A stretch of 64,000 nt of DNA from Rosa chinensis (lineage: Eukaryota > Streptophyta > Magnoliopsida > Rosales > Rosaceae). The translations under genes and the position numbers were made by a program. Under the pieces are notes generated by a model that made no database searches, was not told where the DNA came from, and worked only from the letters and a program-made list of their open reading frames with translations. Where the stretch lies: NCBI RefSeq assembly GCF_002994745.2, contig NC_037090.1, positions 37,381,001 to 37,445,000 of the forward strand, read 5' to 3'. Shown piece after piece: positions 43,351 to 54,699 of this stretch (positions are counted from its first letter, which is position 1; the number at the start of each line of letters is the position of its first letter).

Positions 43351-44893
43351 GAGAAAAATGCACCATCAGTGCCACAACTCTTGTGCATCGGCCAAGTTGA
43401 TACCCGGACTCTCAATTGTATCAATGTGATACCTGAACCTATATTTTGCTATCAACGAGGTACTTCCGTCACATTTCACTGACGGCTCCGTCAGATGTCT
43501 GACGTGGCAAACATGCGGACCCCAAAAATGCCATGAAATGACTTAAATGACCCCAGACTCTACCAGACCTTGATTTCCCGCTATTTTCCATAGGGGATAA
43601 ACACCATTCCCTCCATCGTCATTTTCCAGAACCGCCTGCCTCTCCGACCTCCACTACCTTAGCTCTAAGTTTAAGCATACAAAATGTTCAATGTGATTTC
43701 GATTTCAGCTCAATCCAAAGTTCCAAACTTTACTAAAGCAATGCTCCATTAAACCAAAACCCAGTTCTCTAATCACAACCAAAACTCAACAAATTGCCAA
43801 AACTCAGTTCTCCAATCACAACCAAAACCCAACAAATTGTACACAAACCTTCAACAGGGTACGAAGCAAATTAATGAGGGAAAGTGAGGTTGAAGAAGAT
43901 AAAGAAAAGGGCCCATAATGCAGATGGTATAAATGCATTGCCATTGTAAACCAGACGCAAACAGATGTAGGTGTTCCACTATCCCAAAAATCTCAAAGCT
44001 TCAAATTAAATTGTAGCAATTCCACTTGCAAGTCTTGACCAAAATTAAAATTCGATAACAAACCAAAACCAAATCTGGAAAACAATATATTATCCAATCA
44101 ATTGGCATTTGACATCATTCAAAATCAAAACACCATCTGTTAAACATAGACTCAAGCTTTATGCTTTCTTTCCTTCGGAGCTAGATCAAAAACCCATTAA
44201 TCAATGCTTGCCCATAAATCACTTACAACGACTTGACGGTGAACTCGACGCTCTGGTGGGGCGGAAGCGGAGACGTACTGGCAACTTGTACCAGTTGAAA
44301 ACGCCGACGACCGGTTCCAGATCAAGATGGAGAAGTCGATCTACGACACGGTCGACGAGGACGAGTACGACGCTATCATCGCCAAGCGCCGCGAGGAGTT
44401 TGGAGACTTCATCGAGGACGTCGACGGCCTAGGGTACTGCGACGACGGCGAGGAAGAGGACTGGACCAGCCTCGGGCTTCCGACGTCGTCGGATGAATCA
44501 AATGGCGATATGAGGCCCAGAAGGAGGAAGAAGGTGGAGAAGAAGGAGAAAGAGCCGCAGCCCAAAAAGCCCAATTCGTTGCTTACGGCGGCGGCGGTGA
44601 TGATGGGGAAGCAGAGGCTTTCATCGACTGAACCACTAAACTGAGGAGGAGAGAGAAAATTATGTATAAAAAAAAAATTGGGCTGCATTTGGGCAAAAAG
44701 ACGTATTTGCCCTTTTTTTTTGGGCCCATGTGATTGGCACGTGACTTTTTTAACGTTCCCGTTTGAGAAATGTGACGGAAGTACCTCGTTGATAGCAAAA
44801 TATGGGTTCAGGTATCACATTGATACAATTGAGAGTCCGGGTATCAACTTGGCCAGTGCACAAGAGTAGAGGCACTGATGGTGCATTTTTCTC
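43351..44893. mobile_element. Pack-MULE with 9-bp TSD carrying a DNA polymerase alpha gene fragment
   Basis: Long terminal inverted repeats: left GAGAAAAATGCACCATCAGT... and right ...ACTGATGGTGCATTTTTCTC, matching over about 120 bp ('caatgtgatacctgaacc' against 'ggttcaggtatcacattg'). TSD TTATTTATA (43342-43350) and TTCTTTATA (44894-44902) differ at one base; copy A keeps the empty site with 'ttctttata' near 16018. Thus it inserted after the A/B duplication. No transposase. The right half is GC-rich and holds captured exon sequence (separate entry); the left half (43560-44240) is AT-rich with no recognised gene. Confidence 0.9.
44279..44628 (+). pseudogene. Captured N-terminal fragment of DNA polymerase alpha catalytic subunit
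   Basis: Reading frame set by ATG 44327 and open upstream. Diagnostic stretches are IYDTVDEDEYDAIIAKRREE, DGLGYCDDGEEEDW, an acidic/serine run, KKVEKKEKEPQPKK and MMGKQRLSS. These reproduce, in order, the conserved N-terminal (POLA1 N-domain) region of plant DNA polymerase alpha, which precedes the exonuclease and polymerase domains; none of the latter is present. Homology breaks off after RLSS, with a stop 5 codons later (44642-44644). Being inside a MULE and missing about 90% of the gene, it is a transduplicated fragment. It could still be transcribed; whether the frame is under constraint is unknown. Confidence 0.8.
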
Positions 44894-45044
44894 TTCTTTA
44901 TAAGAAAATGACTAGAACAATGCTTGCTAAATGCAAAAACCAGAGCATATCTCTTTGCTTTTACTACCTAAAAGCAAAAGCATCTCTCTTTATTAGCTAA
45001 AATTGCATTCTGTCACAAAGCAAAAGCATCTCTCTTTTCATTAT

Positions 45045-45853
45045 GAGTTTTTATCACCAACGGTGTCTAAACTTTTTTGCACCGAACAGAATGATACCCA
45101 ACTTTAAAAAATGATCAAAATAATACCTAAACTTTTAAAAACAAATCAACTTGATACCTTGGCTTATTTTCCATCACTTCTCTGTCAAAATTGATCACAT
45201 GTGGTGCATATGAGGTGTTTTTTTGGGTTATAATAGTATTTTCATACAAAAACTAATTTTTAATTATTTTTTATTTTATTTTATTGATTCTCTTCTTTTT
45301 TCAGAAGGTGGGAAACATCCCAACCATATTTGTTTCTAAGATGGTGGAATTGAAATTGAATGTAGTATTTTAATTCTATAGAAGAAGAAGATTGGGTTAT
45401 AAATGGTCGATGACTCCTTTGACCACAAATCACGTCAATTTACGGGTTTGATGTTGCATCTGTGCATCTTTGTATTCAGTTTCGGATTCCAATCCTGCAA
45501 AACTTTCGAATTAGAGTTACAATTTTGTCGTCTCATCGGTGGCAGCAAGACCATTGTATTTTCACGTAGTTCTATTGCTTAATAACCATTGATCCAACTA
45601 CTTTCACATAAACAAGAAAAAAAGTGAAAGATTGTATATACCCTTAGTTTGAACCGAGATGTGACGGAAAATGGATGGAGGTATGAAATTGATCAATTTC
45701 TAAAAGTTTAGGTACCTTTTTGATAACTTTTGAAAGTTGAGTATGAAATTGATCAATTTTTATAGGTCTAGGTACCTCTTTGATCACTTTTAAAGGTTAG
45801 GTATCATTATGTTTGGTGCAAGAAAGTTTTGACCCTAGTGGTGATAAAAACCC
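45045..45853. mobile_element. MULE-type element with 9-bp TSD, copy B counterpart of 16169-18717
   Basis: Ends GAGTTTTTATCACCA and ...GGTGATAAAAACCC; right TSD TTTTATTAT (45854-45862), left TTTCATTAT (45036-45044). It lacks the nested 1.76-kb element of copy A, showing the empty site 'ttgtttctaagatgg' at about 45329. No coding sequence. Confidence 0.88.
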
Positions 45854-47364
45854 TTTTATTATTATTATTTCTTCTTTATAAGAAAAAGACTAGAACAATG
45901 CTTGCTACATACAAAAGCCAGAGCATATCTCTTTTCTTTGTTATGTTATAGCATAGAAAAAAAAATTCTCTAGAGCTCCCCAACATATATCATTTCCTCC
46001 AACATGTAAAATTTGATTATAGGAAGCCTCATTATGAGTACCAACTACTATTTGTCCAAAAAAAAAAAATAGAGTATTGACTACAGAAAAATTCTTTTTG
46101 GGGAGGAAAAAGAATTTTGAATTTGGCACTTCACTATATCTTCTACTTTTCTTGTTATGTCCAACTATACAAAATTTCAAGGCTTATTTTTTAGGCAGCA
46201 AAATGCAAACAGTACTTGACATTTGGCCCATTAGTAACTTTAGTACCTGACAAAAAAAATATATCATTTTGATACCTCAAGTTCGGACCACCACCCAACA
46301 TTAGTACCTAGAATACTGTTAGCCGTTACAGCGTTTTCCATGTGACAAACTTTGAGGGGTATTATCGTCCCTTCACTCAATCTCTTCTTCTTCCTCACGC
46401 TCTCTTCGTCTTCTTCATCCTCCCAACTCTCCCATCATCTTCTCCAGACCATTGCCATAAGAATGAAACCCAGAATTGGGGCAGATTAACTTCATTTCTT
46501 TGATGTCTGGATAATGGGCTCGTTTTAGTAAATAAGCTATTTGGAATAGCTAGCAAACAAAACAGATAGCTGGACCACAAGGGAGACTAAAATATCTCTA
46601 GCTAACAATTTGTTGTTAGACTAACACAACATGCCAGAATGCCAAAAGAAATAGAGGCAACGCAATTATGCTCCTTGGATCTCATTGCTGCAAGCTCAAA
46701 AGTATATGAAGGATCACAAATTTTCCTCTCTCTCTCTACCATTGAAAAGTCAACTCACTTAAGTGACTTTTCTCCACTAAGAAAGCCTTCTTTTGCTTCT
46801 TCTCCATCCCTTACATGTTCTAGCTCAGAGATAATTAAGTGGCCTCTCTCTCTCTCTCTCCCCCTATATGCTTAATTTTGATACGATATTACAGCGAAGC
46901 TAGCAAATCTATTATGAATATACATGAACATCATGATGAGTACCATCTACAAGAGCTAGCTAGCCCTTTTTCGATCTGTCAGGAAGATGATTTTATATAT
47001 AACATTGAACAGCGCTTTCGTCTCCTCCATCGCCGAGCCTCCAAAAAACCCAAACTAGAGAGAAACACTTGCCCAACCACAAAAACCAAACACCAGAATT
47101 TCAAAACATACCACAATCCTAGAATCAAAACTAGCTAAACGAACCTTAAAGTCTCAATCTTTGTTTCTTCTTCTTCCTCCTCGTTCGGTTTCATGTGTTG
47201 GGTCTGTTTCACATATGTAATGCATCAGAAGAAATCAGAAGCCCAAATTGGAAAAGAAAGCACCGGCCTCTCTTCCGATTTCAACCCCATAATCTCCGCC
47301 CCACCTTCCTCCCATCCTTCATCTCTCGCTTGAATCTCCCACCAATTCTCCCATTTCGCTCACT

Positions 47365-47817
47365 TGTTAAAGTTAATGCTTAGTTACTTTCCTAACCTTA
47401 TGCTAGTTAGTTTCTTTAACTCTAGTTAAATAAGTTGTTGTAAGTTATTTAAGTGTCTTTGACTTTTTTGTCTATGGCATGGGTTTGTCATATAAGCCAT
47501 GCTGCTCTGCTAGAGTCAGTAAGAGAGGAAAATCTGAACAAAGAAATATCAGAAGGAAACAGAGGACTGAGTATCAGAGTACTACAGCCCCTTTCTCAAC
47601 AATATCAGCTTCTTCTTGTATCTTTGTTAATATACATCACTTCTATATCAAATATATATATATTGGTGTATGTGTGTGATTGAGTGGAAGGAGAAAAAGA
47701 TCAACTGATCTAAGAAGCTAATCAAGGCAACGTACCTGATTGGAGTTGTGAAGAGCAGTTGCATGACAGGACAGCAAGCTTGGATCAAAGGAGGTGAGTA
47801 ATAGCTCAACCCCAACA
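47365..47817 (+). repeat. 5' LTR of the copia element
   Basis: TG...CA bounded and paired with 51949-52399. It contains an (AT)n stretch one unit longer than in the 3' LTR. No strong TATA box singled out. Confidence 0.96.
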
Positions 47818-47819
47818 TC

Positions 47820-47831
47820 TGGTATCAGAGC
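47820..47831 (+). promoter_or_regulatory. Primer-binding site of the copia element
   Basis: TGGTATCAGAGC, complementary to the initiator tRNA-Met 3' end, two bases after the 5' LTR. Identical to the PBS of the viral copy at 21397, as both groups use the same primer. Confidence 0.93.
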
Positions 47832-47916
47832 TTAGTCTGATCAAGGCTAAGCTGGGTGCTGTGATTTCTGAAAAAAGAAGAAGGAGAAATTAATCAAGTT
47901 TCTTGAAGAATCAACC

Positions 47917-50900
47917 ATGGCAAGTTCAAGCTCAAGTGGTGATCTTCGAACTCCAATATTTGTTGGAGAAAAGTTCGATTTCTGGAGAATCAAGATGAGG
48001 ATAATCCTCAAATCCTATGATATTTGGTATCTAGTTGAAGATGGTTTTGATAATCCTGCAAATACAGAAGGTTTGACATAAGCTCAGAAGATGGAGCTGA
48101 AATCAAACATGAAGAAGGATGCTAAAGCTCTTGCAATAATCCATGGAGCAATCTCAGAGGAAATCTTCCCTAGAATCTCAAATGAGGAGACTTCAAAATC
48201 TGCGTGGGATGTTCTAGACGAAGAGTACAGAGGTACTACTGAGGTTAGAGCTGTGAAACTTCAATCTTTACGTAGAGATTTTGAATATACTAGAATGAAA
48301 GATGGTGAATCTCTTGAAGATTATCTCACTAGGCTAACAGACATAGTGAACCAAATGAAAGCTTATGGAGAAACTCTAGATGATAAGAGAGTAGTTAAGA
48401 AAATACTTATTAGCTTATCGGAGAAGTTTGATCCCATAGTTTCTGTTATTGACATGACAAAAGATATTGAAACTTTAGGGGTTCAAAAGGTCATTGGTTC
48501 TCTAAAAGCCTACGATCAAAGGTTGAATAAGTGTGCTGAAAGTGCAATGGAGAGTGCATTTCAAACACTTAGCCTTAGTTCAAAGAACTCTAATCAACCT
48601 AGTTCTTCTCAAGGCAAAAGCAATGTGCCTAAGAAGAATTGGAAAGAAAAAAACAAGAAGTGGGAAAAGAAGAACAGCAATGAAGAAAAGGGTAGTCCAA
48701 GTTATAGTGCTATGGTGAAATGCAAAACTTGTGGAAAGTTTCACATTGGTGTTTGTTGGTTTAAAGGAAAGCCAAAATGTCAAAACTGTAATAGGTTTGG
48801 ACATGTGCAAAAGGATTGCGATCTGAACAAGCATCAAGCAAACTTCACTGAAGAGCAAGACAATGATGGCAACATGTTCTTTGCTTGTCAAGCAGCAACT
48901 ATACCGAAAAATGAAAATGTTTGGTTTGTTGATAGTGGCTGCAGCAATCATATGACAGCAAATCAGTCCATTCTTGTGGATATTGATAAATCTGTGATCA
49001 AAAGAGTTAAGATGGGCAATGGTGATCTAGTACAAGCAAGAGGAAGAGGAACACTTGTTGTTGAAACAAAGAAAGGAAGAAGATTCATAAGAGAAGTCTT
49101 GTTGGTTCCAGAATTGGATCAAAACCTTCTAAGTGTTGGGCAGCTGCAAGAGAATGGTTACCCAGTACTTTTTGATGATAATTTGTGCACAATCTATGAA
49201 AAGAAAAAGAAAATGCAGATTGTGGCAACCATCAAGATGGAGAAGAACAGAAGTTTTCCTATCTCTTTCAAATATCCAAGCAACATGGCTTTGAAGGTTG
49301 ATGTTCTAGATGACTCTTGGCTTTGGCATAGGAGGTTTGGGCATCTAAATTTTCAGAGTTTGAAGCAACTACAACAGAGGAATATGGTGCATGGTTTACC
49401 AACAATTCAAGAAGCCAATGAAGTGTGTGAAGGTTGTGCCATTGGGAAGCATCATCGAGAATCATTTCCTAAAGGGAAAGCTTGGAGAGCATCTACACCA
49501 TTAGAGCTTGTCCATACTGATGTATGTGGACCAATGAAGACAAAAACTCATGGTGGCAACAGGTACTTCATAACCTTTATTGATGATTTCTCTAGAATGA
49601 CTTGGGTGTATTTCTTGAGACAAAAATCAGAAGTGTTCATTGTGTTTAAAAAGTTCCAAGTGATGGTGGAAAGGCAAAGTGGGCATCTTATCAAGGTCTT
49701 AAGAAGTGATAGAGGTGGTGACTACAACTCAAGGGAGTTTGATAAATTCTGTGGAGACATTGGGCTCCAAAGGCAACTCACAGTGGCCTATACTCCACAA
49801 CAAAATGGAGTAGCAGAAAGGAAGAATAGAACCATAGTCGAAATGGCTAAGTCTATGCTGCATGAGAAGGGGATGACACATGAATTTTGGGGTGAAGCGG
49901 TGTATGCTGCTGTTTACCTAATAAATAGGTGCCCTACTAAAGCAGTGGAAGATAAAACACCATTTGAAGCATGGAGTGGCAGGAAACCATCAGTGAATCA
50001 CTTCAAGGTGTTTGGTTCTGTTTGTTTTGCTTATGTTCCAAAAGAAACAAGGCAAAAACTTGATGATACAAGTGAGAAGTGCATTTTTGTGGGTTATAGC
50101 ACACAAAGCAAAGGCTATAGACTCTACAATTTGAAGAAAAAGAAGGTGATAATCTGTAGAGATGTTATCTTCAATGAAAAAGCCTCTTGGGATTGGAAGC
50201 AAAATGCAGTCCAAAGTCCCAACATTGAAATGGAAGAAGAGGTAGAGAATCAAGAAAATGAAGTTGAAGTTGTTGGAGGAACTCCACAACAAGTGACTCC
50301 AATGGGTAGTCCACAATCACAATCATCCGGATCTTCATCACCAAGTTCAACTCCTAGAAGAATGAGGGATTTGAATGATGTCTATGCAAGTTGCAATTTC
50401 TGTGTCATAGAACCAGAAAACTTTGAAGAAGCAATGCAAGATGAAGCTTGGAAGAAAGCAATGGTGGAAGAGATAAATGTGATTGAGAAGAACAACACAT
50501 GGGAGCTTGTGGACAGACCAAGTGACAAAGAAGTCATTGGAGTGAAGTGGATTTACAAATCAAAGTTGAATCCAGATGGTTCCATTCAAAGGAACAAAGC
50601 AAGGCTGGTTGCAAAAGGGTATGCACAACAACCCGGAATTGATTACAATGAAACATTTGCACCGGTAGCAAGGCTTGATACAATAAGGAGTGTGATCTCC
50701 TTAGCAGCTCAAAAAGGTTGGTCTCTACACCAACTTGATGTGAAATCTGCATTCCTAAATGGAGTCCTAAAGGAAGAGGTCTATGTTGATCAACCGGAGG
50801 GCTTTGTTGTTAAAGGAGAAGAGATAAAGGTGTATAAGTTGAAGAAAGCTCTTTATGGCTTGAAACAAGCACCTCGAGCATGGTATGGGGAGATTGACTC

Positions 50901-51954
50901 TTATTTCATTGGGAAAGGCTTTCAAAGAAGCCACAATGAACCTACTCTCTACATCAAGATTGAAGGTAAATCTAACATCCTCATTGTCTCATTATATGTT
51001 GATGATTTAGTTTTTACTGGAAGTAATGAGAGTTTGATTAAGAAGTTCAAAGAAGAGATGATGAAAAAATATGAAATGAGTGATTTGGGTCTGCTGCATT
51101 ATTTTCTTGGAATTGAGATTTGTCAGAATGAAGATGGCATATTCATATCTCAAAAGAAGTATGCAAAAACTATCCTGAAAAAGTTTGGGATGGAAGGATG
51201 CAATTCTGTTCCTACACCATTGGTGATTAATGAAAAACTTCAAAAAGAAGATGGAAGCAAAGAAGTGGATGCGTCAATTTATAGAAGCTTAGTTGGAAGC
51301 TTGTTATACTTGACTGCAACAAGGCCAGATATCATGTATGCTGCAAGTTTACTATCAAGATTCATGCACAAGCCTACTCAAATTCATTTTGGGACAGAGA
51401 GGGTACTAAGGTACATTCAAGGTTCAATAGATTTTGGTATTATGTTTGAAAGAAATGTGGTGCCAAAACTATATGGATTTTGTGATAGTGATTGGGGAGG
51501 CAGTGTTGATGATTCAAAGAGTACTTCTGGCTATGCTTTCACTCTTGGAACAGGTGTGTTCTCATGGCAGTCCAAGAAGCAAAAGACAGTTGCTTTGTCT
51601 ACTGCTGAAGCTGAGTATGTGTCAACATCATTGGCAACCTCTCAAGCAATATGGCTGAGAAGTATCATGGAAGATGTTGGTGAAAAGCAAGGAGAACCTA
51701 CTCCTATACTTTGTGACAACAAATCTGCAATTGCGATGGCTAAGAATCCGGTGTTTCACAACCGAACCAAGCACATAGCTCGCAAACATCACTTCATCAG
51801 AGATGCTGTTGAAGACAATGAAATTGATGTGGTATATTGCAAGACGGAAGATCAAGTGGCTGGCATTTTCACCAAGGCATTGCCAAAAGAAAAGTTCCAG
51901 TATTTCAGGGAGCTACTGGGAGTCAAGAAACAAAGCATTAAGGGGGAGTGTTAA
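47917..51954 (+). pseudogene. Copia Gag-Pol polyprotein, one in-frame stop
   Basis: ATG 47917 (MASSSSSGDLRTPIFVGEKF) opens a 1345-codon frame broken only by TAA at codon 55 (48079-48081); it is otherwise open from 48082. Gag about 1-280; zinc knuckle [14 protein letters not shown] from residue 288; protease DSG at 339-341; pre-integrase WHRRFGH about 465-475; integrase DD35E at Asp535, Asp598 and Glu634 with exactly 35 residues between the last two; RT catalytic YVDD 1027-1030; RNase H Asp1190 and the TAEAEYV and DNKSAI motifs. The stop codon is built from the first bases of the 3' LTR (51949-51954). All catalytic residues persist, so the element is one base from an intact frame or a very recent loss. 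Confidence 0.95.
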
Positions 51955-52399
51955 AGTTAATGCTTAGTTACTTTCCTAACCTTATGCTAGTTAGTTTCTT
52001 TAACTCTAGTTAGATAAGTTGTTGTAAGTTATTTAAGAGTCTTTGACTTTTGTGTCTATGGCATGGGTTTGTCATATAAGCCATGCTGCTCTGCTAGAGT
52101 CAGTAAGAGAGGAAAATCTGAACAAAGAAATATCAGAAGGAAACAGAGGACTGAGTATCAGAGTACTATAGCCCCTTTCTCAACAATATCAGCTTCTTCT
52201 TGTATCTTTGTTAATATACATCACTTCTATATCAAATATATATATTGGTGTATGTGTGTGATTGAGTGCAAGGAGAAAAAGATCAACTGATCTAAGAAGC
52301 TAATCAAGGCAACATACCTGATTGGAGTTGTGAAGAGCAGTTGCATAATAGGGCAGCAAGCTTGGATCAAAGGAGGTGAGTAATAGCTCAACCCCAACA
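51949..52399 (+). repeat. 3' LTR of the copia element
   Basis: Preceded by the polypurine tract AAGGGGGAG. Differs from the 5' LTR at single positions in the first 120 bp and in a small cluster near 52348-52352. Confidence 0.96.
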
Positions 52400-53154
52400 T
52401 CACTACCCATCTCTAAATGATGCCCTGATTCCTTAGACCATACCCTACAAGCAACCCCTTCTGACCCAAACTCACTCCTCTCTAGTCAAATCCCCGACTC
52501 TTTTGCAAACTCCAACCCGCCCCTCAAAACCCACCTTTTTTCCCCCTCCCTGGCCGCCAAGTCCTCCTTCTTACGCCTCCTCCGCCGCCTCTTGTTACTC
52601 CTCTATCTCTCTGTCCCCTTCTTCTATTTTCACATCTCTCACCCAAGTCAAATTCTATTTTGCTGAAAAATAGTGTCAAAAGAAGTAATTGTCGAGGAAA
52701 TAACACTTTTCTCGTTATAAGTTTGGTGGAAAATTGTGTAAAACCCCCCAAATTCAACAGCGATAAAAGTGTGGTTTCCTCGCAAAAGTCTGTGTTCTAC
52801 GAGGAACTATTTTGTCATCAAAAGAAGCCATTAGCGAGGAAATAACACTTTTATCGTTATAAGTTTGGCTGAAAATTATGTATGATCTGCCAAATTCAAC
52901 GGTGAGAAAATTATTGTTTCATCACTAAAAGTTTGTGTTCTACGAGAAACCATTTCCTCATTAAAAAAAAATTAGCGAGGAAATAACTGTTGTCATTATT
53001 AGTTTGGCGCAAAATTGTGTAAGACCCACCAAATTTAATAGTGATAAATGTGAGCATTTCTCACTAAAAGTCTCATTTCGCGATAAATGATTTCCTCGCC
53101 CTTAATACATTTAGCAAGGTTATAATTATTTCGTTGTTGTAAAGAGCAACCTCT

Positions 53155-54065
53155 ATCAATTCAAAGAAAATGAGAAAACTAACCGTTGGATGTGATCATT
53201 ACAATAAATTATGAGTGTGGTAAAAAATTTAGTTAATTTCACCATATTTTTGAATCCGATCGTATTAGTCAACCGTCGTCACTTCTATGTCTTCTTGGTT
53301 GATCGATGGCGTGACAACCGCGAAACATGCTTATTTTTTTACATCACGTCTATAAGTATTTCATCGATGGATATGCGTGGACATATGATAAAATTTTCAA
53401 TTTTAATTATAAAGACGTTGACCTATACCAATTTGCCTCCTAAGGTTGTATGACTTATATATTGCATTTAAATTGTTAAGGTTCACTCTAAAGTAACCAT
53501 GAAGTGGAAAATGAATTTAGAGAAACCAACCGCTCGATAGAGAGATTGTAATGTTTTATGGTGGTTGTAAAAAATCCAGCCAATTTGGTTCTCGTTTTGA
53601 ATTTGATCAACTAGGTCAAACTTAATTAATCTTATAAACCTATATTTATATAGCATACACTCCAAAGAACAACCCTTATCAATTCAAAGAAAATGAAAAA
53701 ACCGACCGTTGGATGGGATTATTATAATAAATTATGAGTGTGGTAAAAAATTTAACCAATTTCACCATATTTTCGAATCCGATCGAATTGGTCAACCGCC
53801 GTCACTTGTATGTTTTCTTGGTTGACCAATGGCTTGACAACCGCAAAACGTTCTTATTTTTTCACATCACGTCTGTAAATATCTCATTGATGGATGTGCG
53901 TGTACATAAGATAAAAATTTCAATTTTAATTACAAAGACGTTGGCCTATATCAATTTGCTTTTTAAAGTTATATGACTTGTACATTGCATTTAAATTGTT
54001 GAGGTTCATTATGAAACAACCATGAAGTGAAAAATGAATTTAGAGAAACCAACCGCTCGAATCCA
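53155..54065. repeat. Tandem duplication, about 523-bp unit (second copy partial)
   Basis: 'atcaattcaaagaaaatga' occurs at 53155 and 53678, followed by matching sequence through 'attatgagtgtggtaaaaaattta', 'gaatccgatcg' and 'accaaccgctcga'. The copies are about 85-90% alike by eye, with the second truncated near 54065. Short open frames at 53211 and 53734 are duplicate artefacts. Lies inside the CACTA-like element. Confidence 0.8.
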
Positions 54066-54699
54066 ATCGAATTGGTCAACCATCATCATGATACGTAGAA
54101 TATATATGCACATATTCTATATAGAAGTATGAGAACGTTGTTTCTATCTTAAGCCAGCGGATTTGTTTATTGTTTCATTTATTTATTTGATCATAACCAT
54201 CGTCGGTATATTCTAGCCTCTATCTTAAGCAAATTCTTATAACATATATACATGTTTTGAATTTTTCTTATTCCTATTATATGAAGGAGATTTCAAATTG
54301 ATGATCAATTTAGAACTTTCTATTCCCATTAGATTGAGGAGTTTTCACATTCCCAATAGATAAATGGTAAATGCTCTATAAGAGGCACACCAACATGTAC
54401 TACAAGTAAGACTACCAATGAATGACATATGCTAGCAGTTTATATTTGTAGAAATCATTTTTCTTTTTTCTTTTTAAGTGTGCAATGCGCTATTGATGTA
54501 TCTGATTTCATAATCATTATTCATAATTTCATATGCATAAGTATTATTCATATATTTACTTTTAAAATTATAATTGAATATTATGAAATTGAAAACCGTT
54601 AATATATTCACAATAATAAGATACCTAAGCCCATTTTTATTTTTATTAGTACTTTTTTATATATAAATGGCATTTTTTATTTTATCTTATTATACTTTT

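Larger units (their letters stand above)
47365..52399 (+). mobile_element. Ty1/copia LTR retrotransposon, near-complete and young
   Basis: 5-bp TSD TCACT at 47360-47364 and 52400-52404; the uninterrupted site is present in copy A near 20124. 5' LTR 47365-47817 (453 bp), PBS at 47820, one long polyprotein frame, polypurine tract AAGGGGGAG at 51940-51948, 3' LTR 51949-52399 (451 bp). LTRs start TGTTAAAG and end CCAACA. By eye they differ at 9 substitutions and one 2-bp indel, about 98% identity, so insertion is recent relative to the other elements. Domain order protease-integrase-RT-RNase H is diagnostic for copia. Lineage not assigned. Confidence 0.97.
46195..52669. mobile_element. TIR element (copy B version), split by a copia retrotransposon, right end lost
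   Basis: The complete left end 'gcaaaatgcaaacagtacttgac' is the inverse of the right end of the A copy (20612-20635). The interior aligns with A 19125-20380. It is interrupted by the copia element (47365-52399) and continues at 52405 ('acccatctctaaatgatg'). Alignment with A stops at 52669, where CACTA-like sequence starts, so the right terminal repeat was lost there. Open frames at 46639-47138 are decayed counterparts of those in A and have no recognised domain. Confidence 0.65.
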
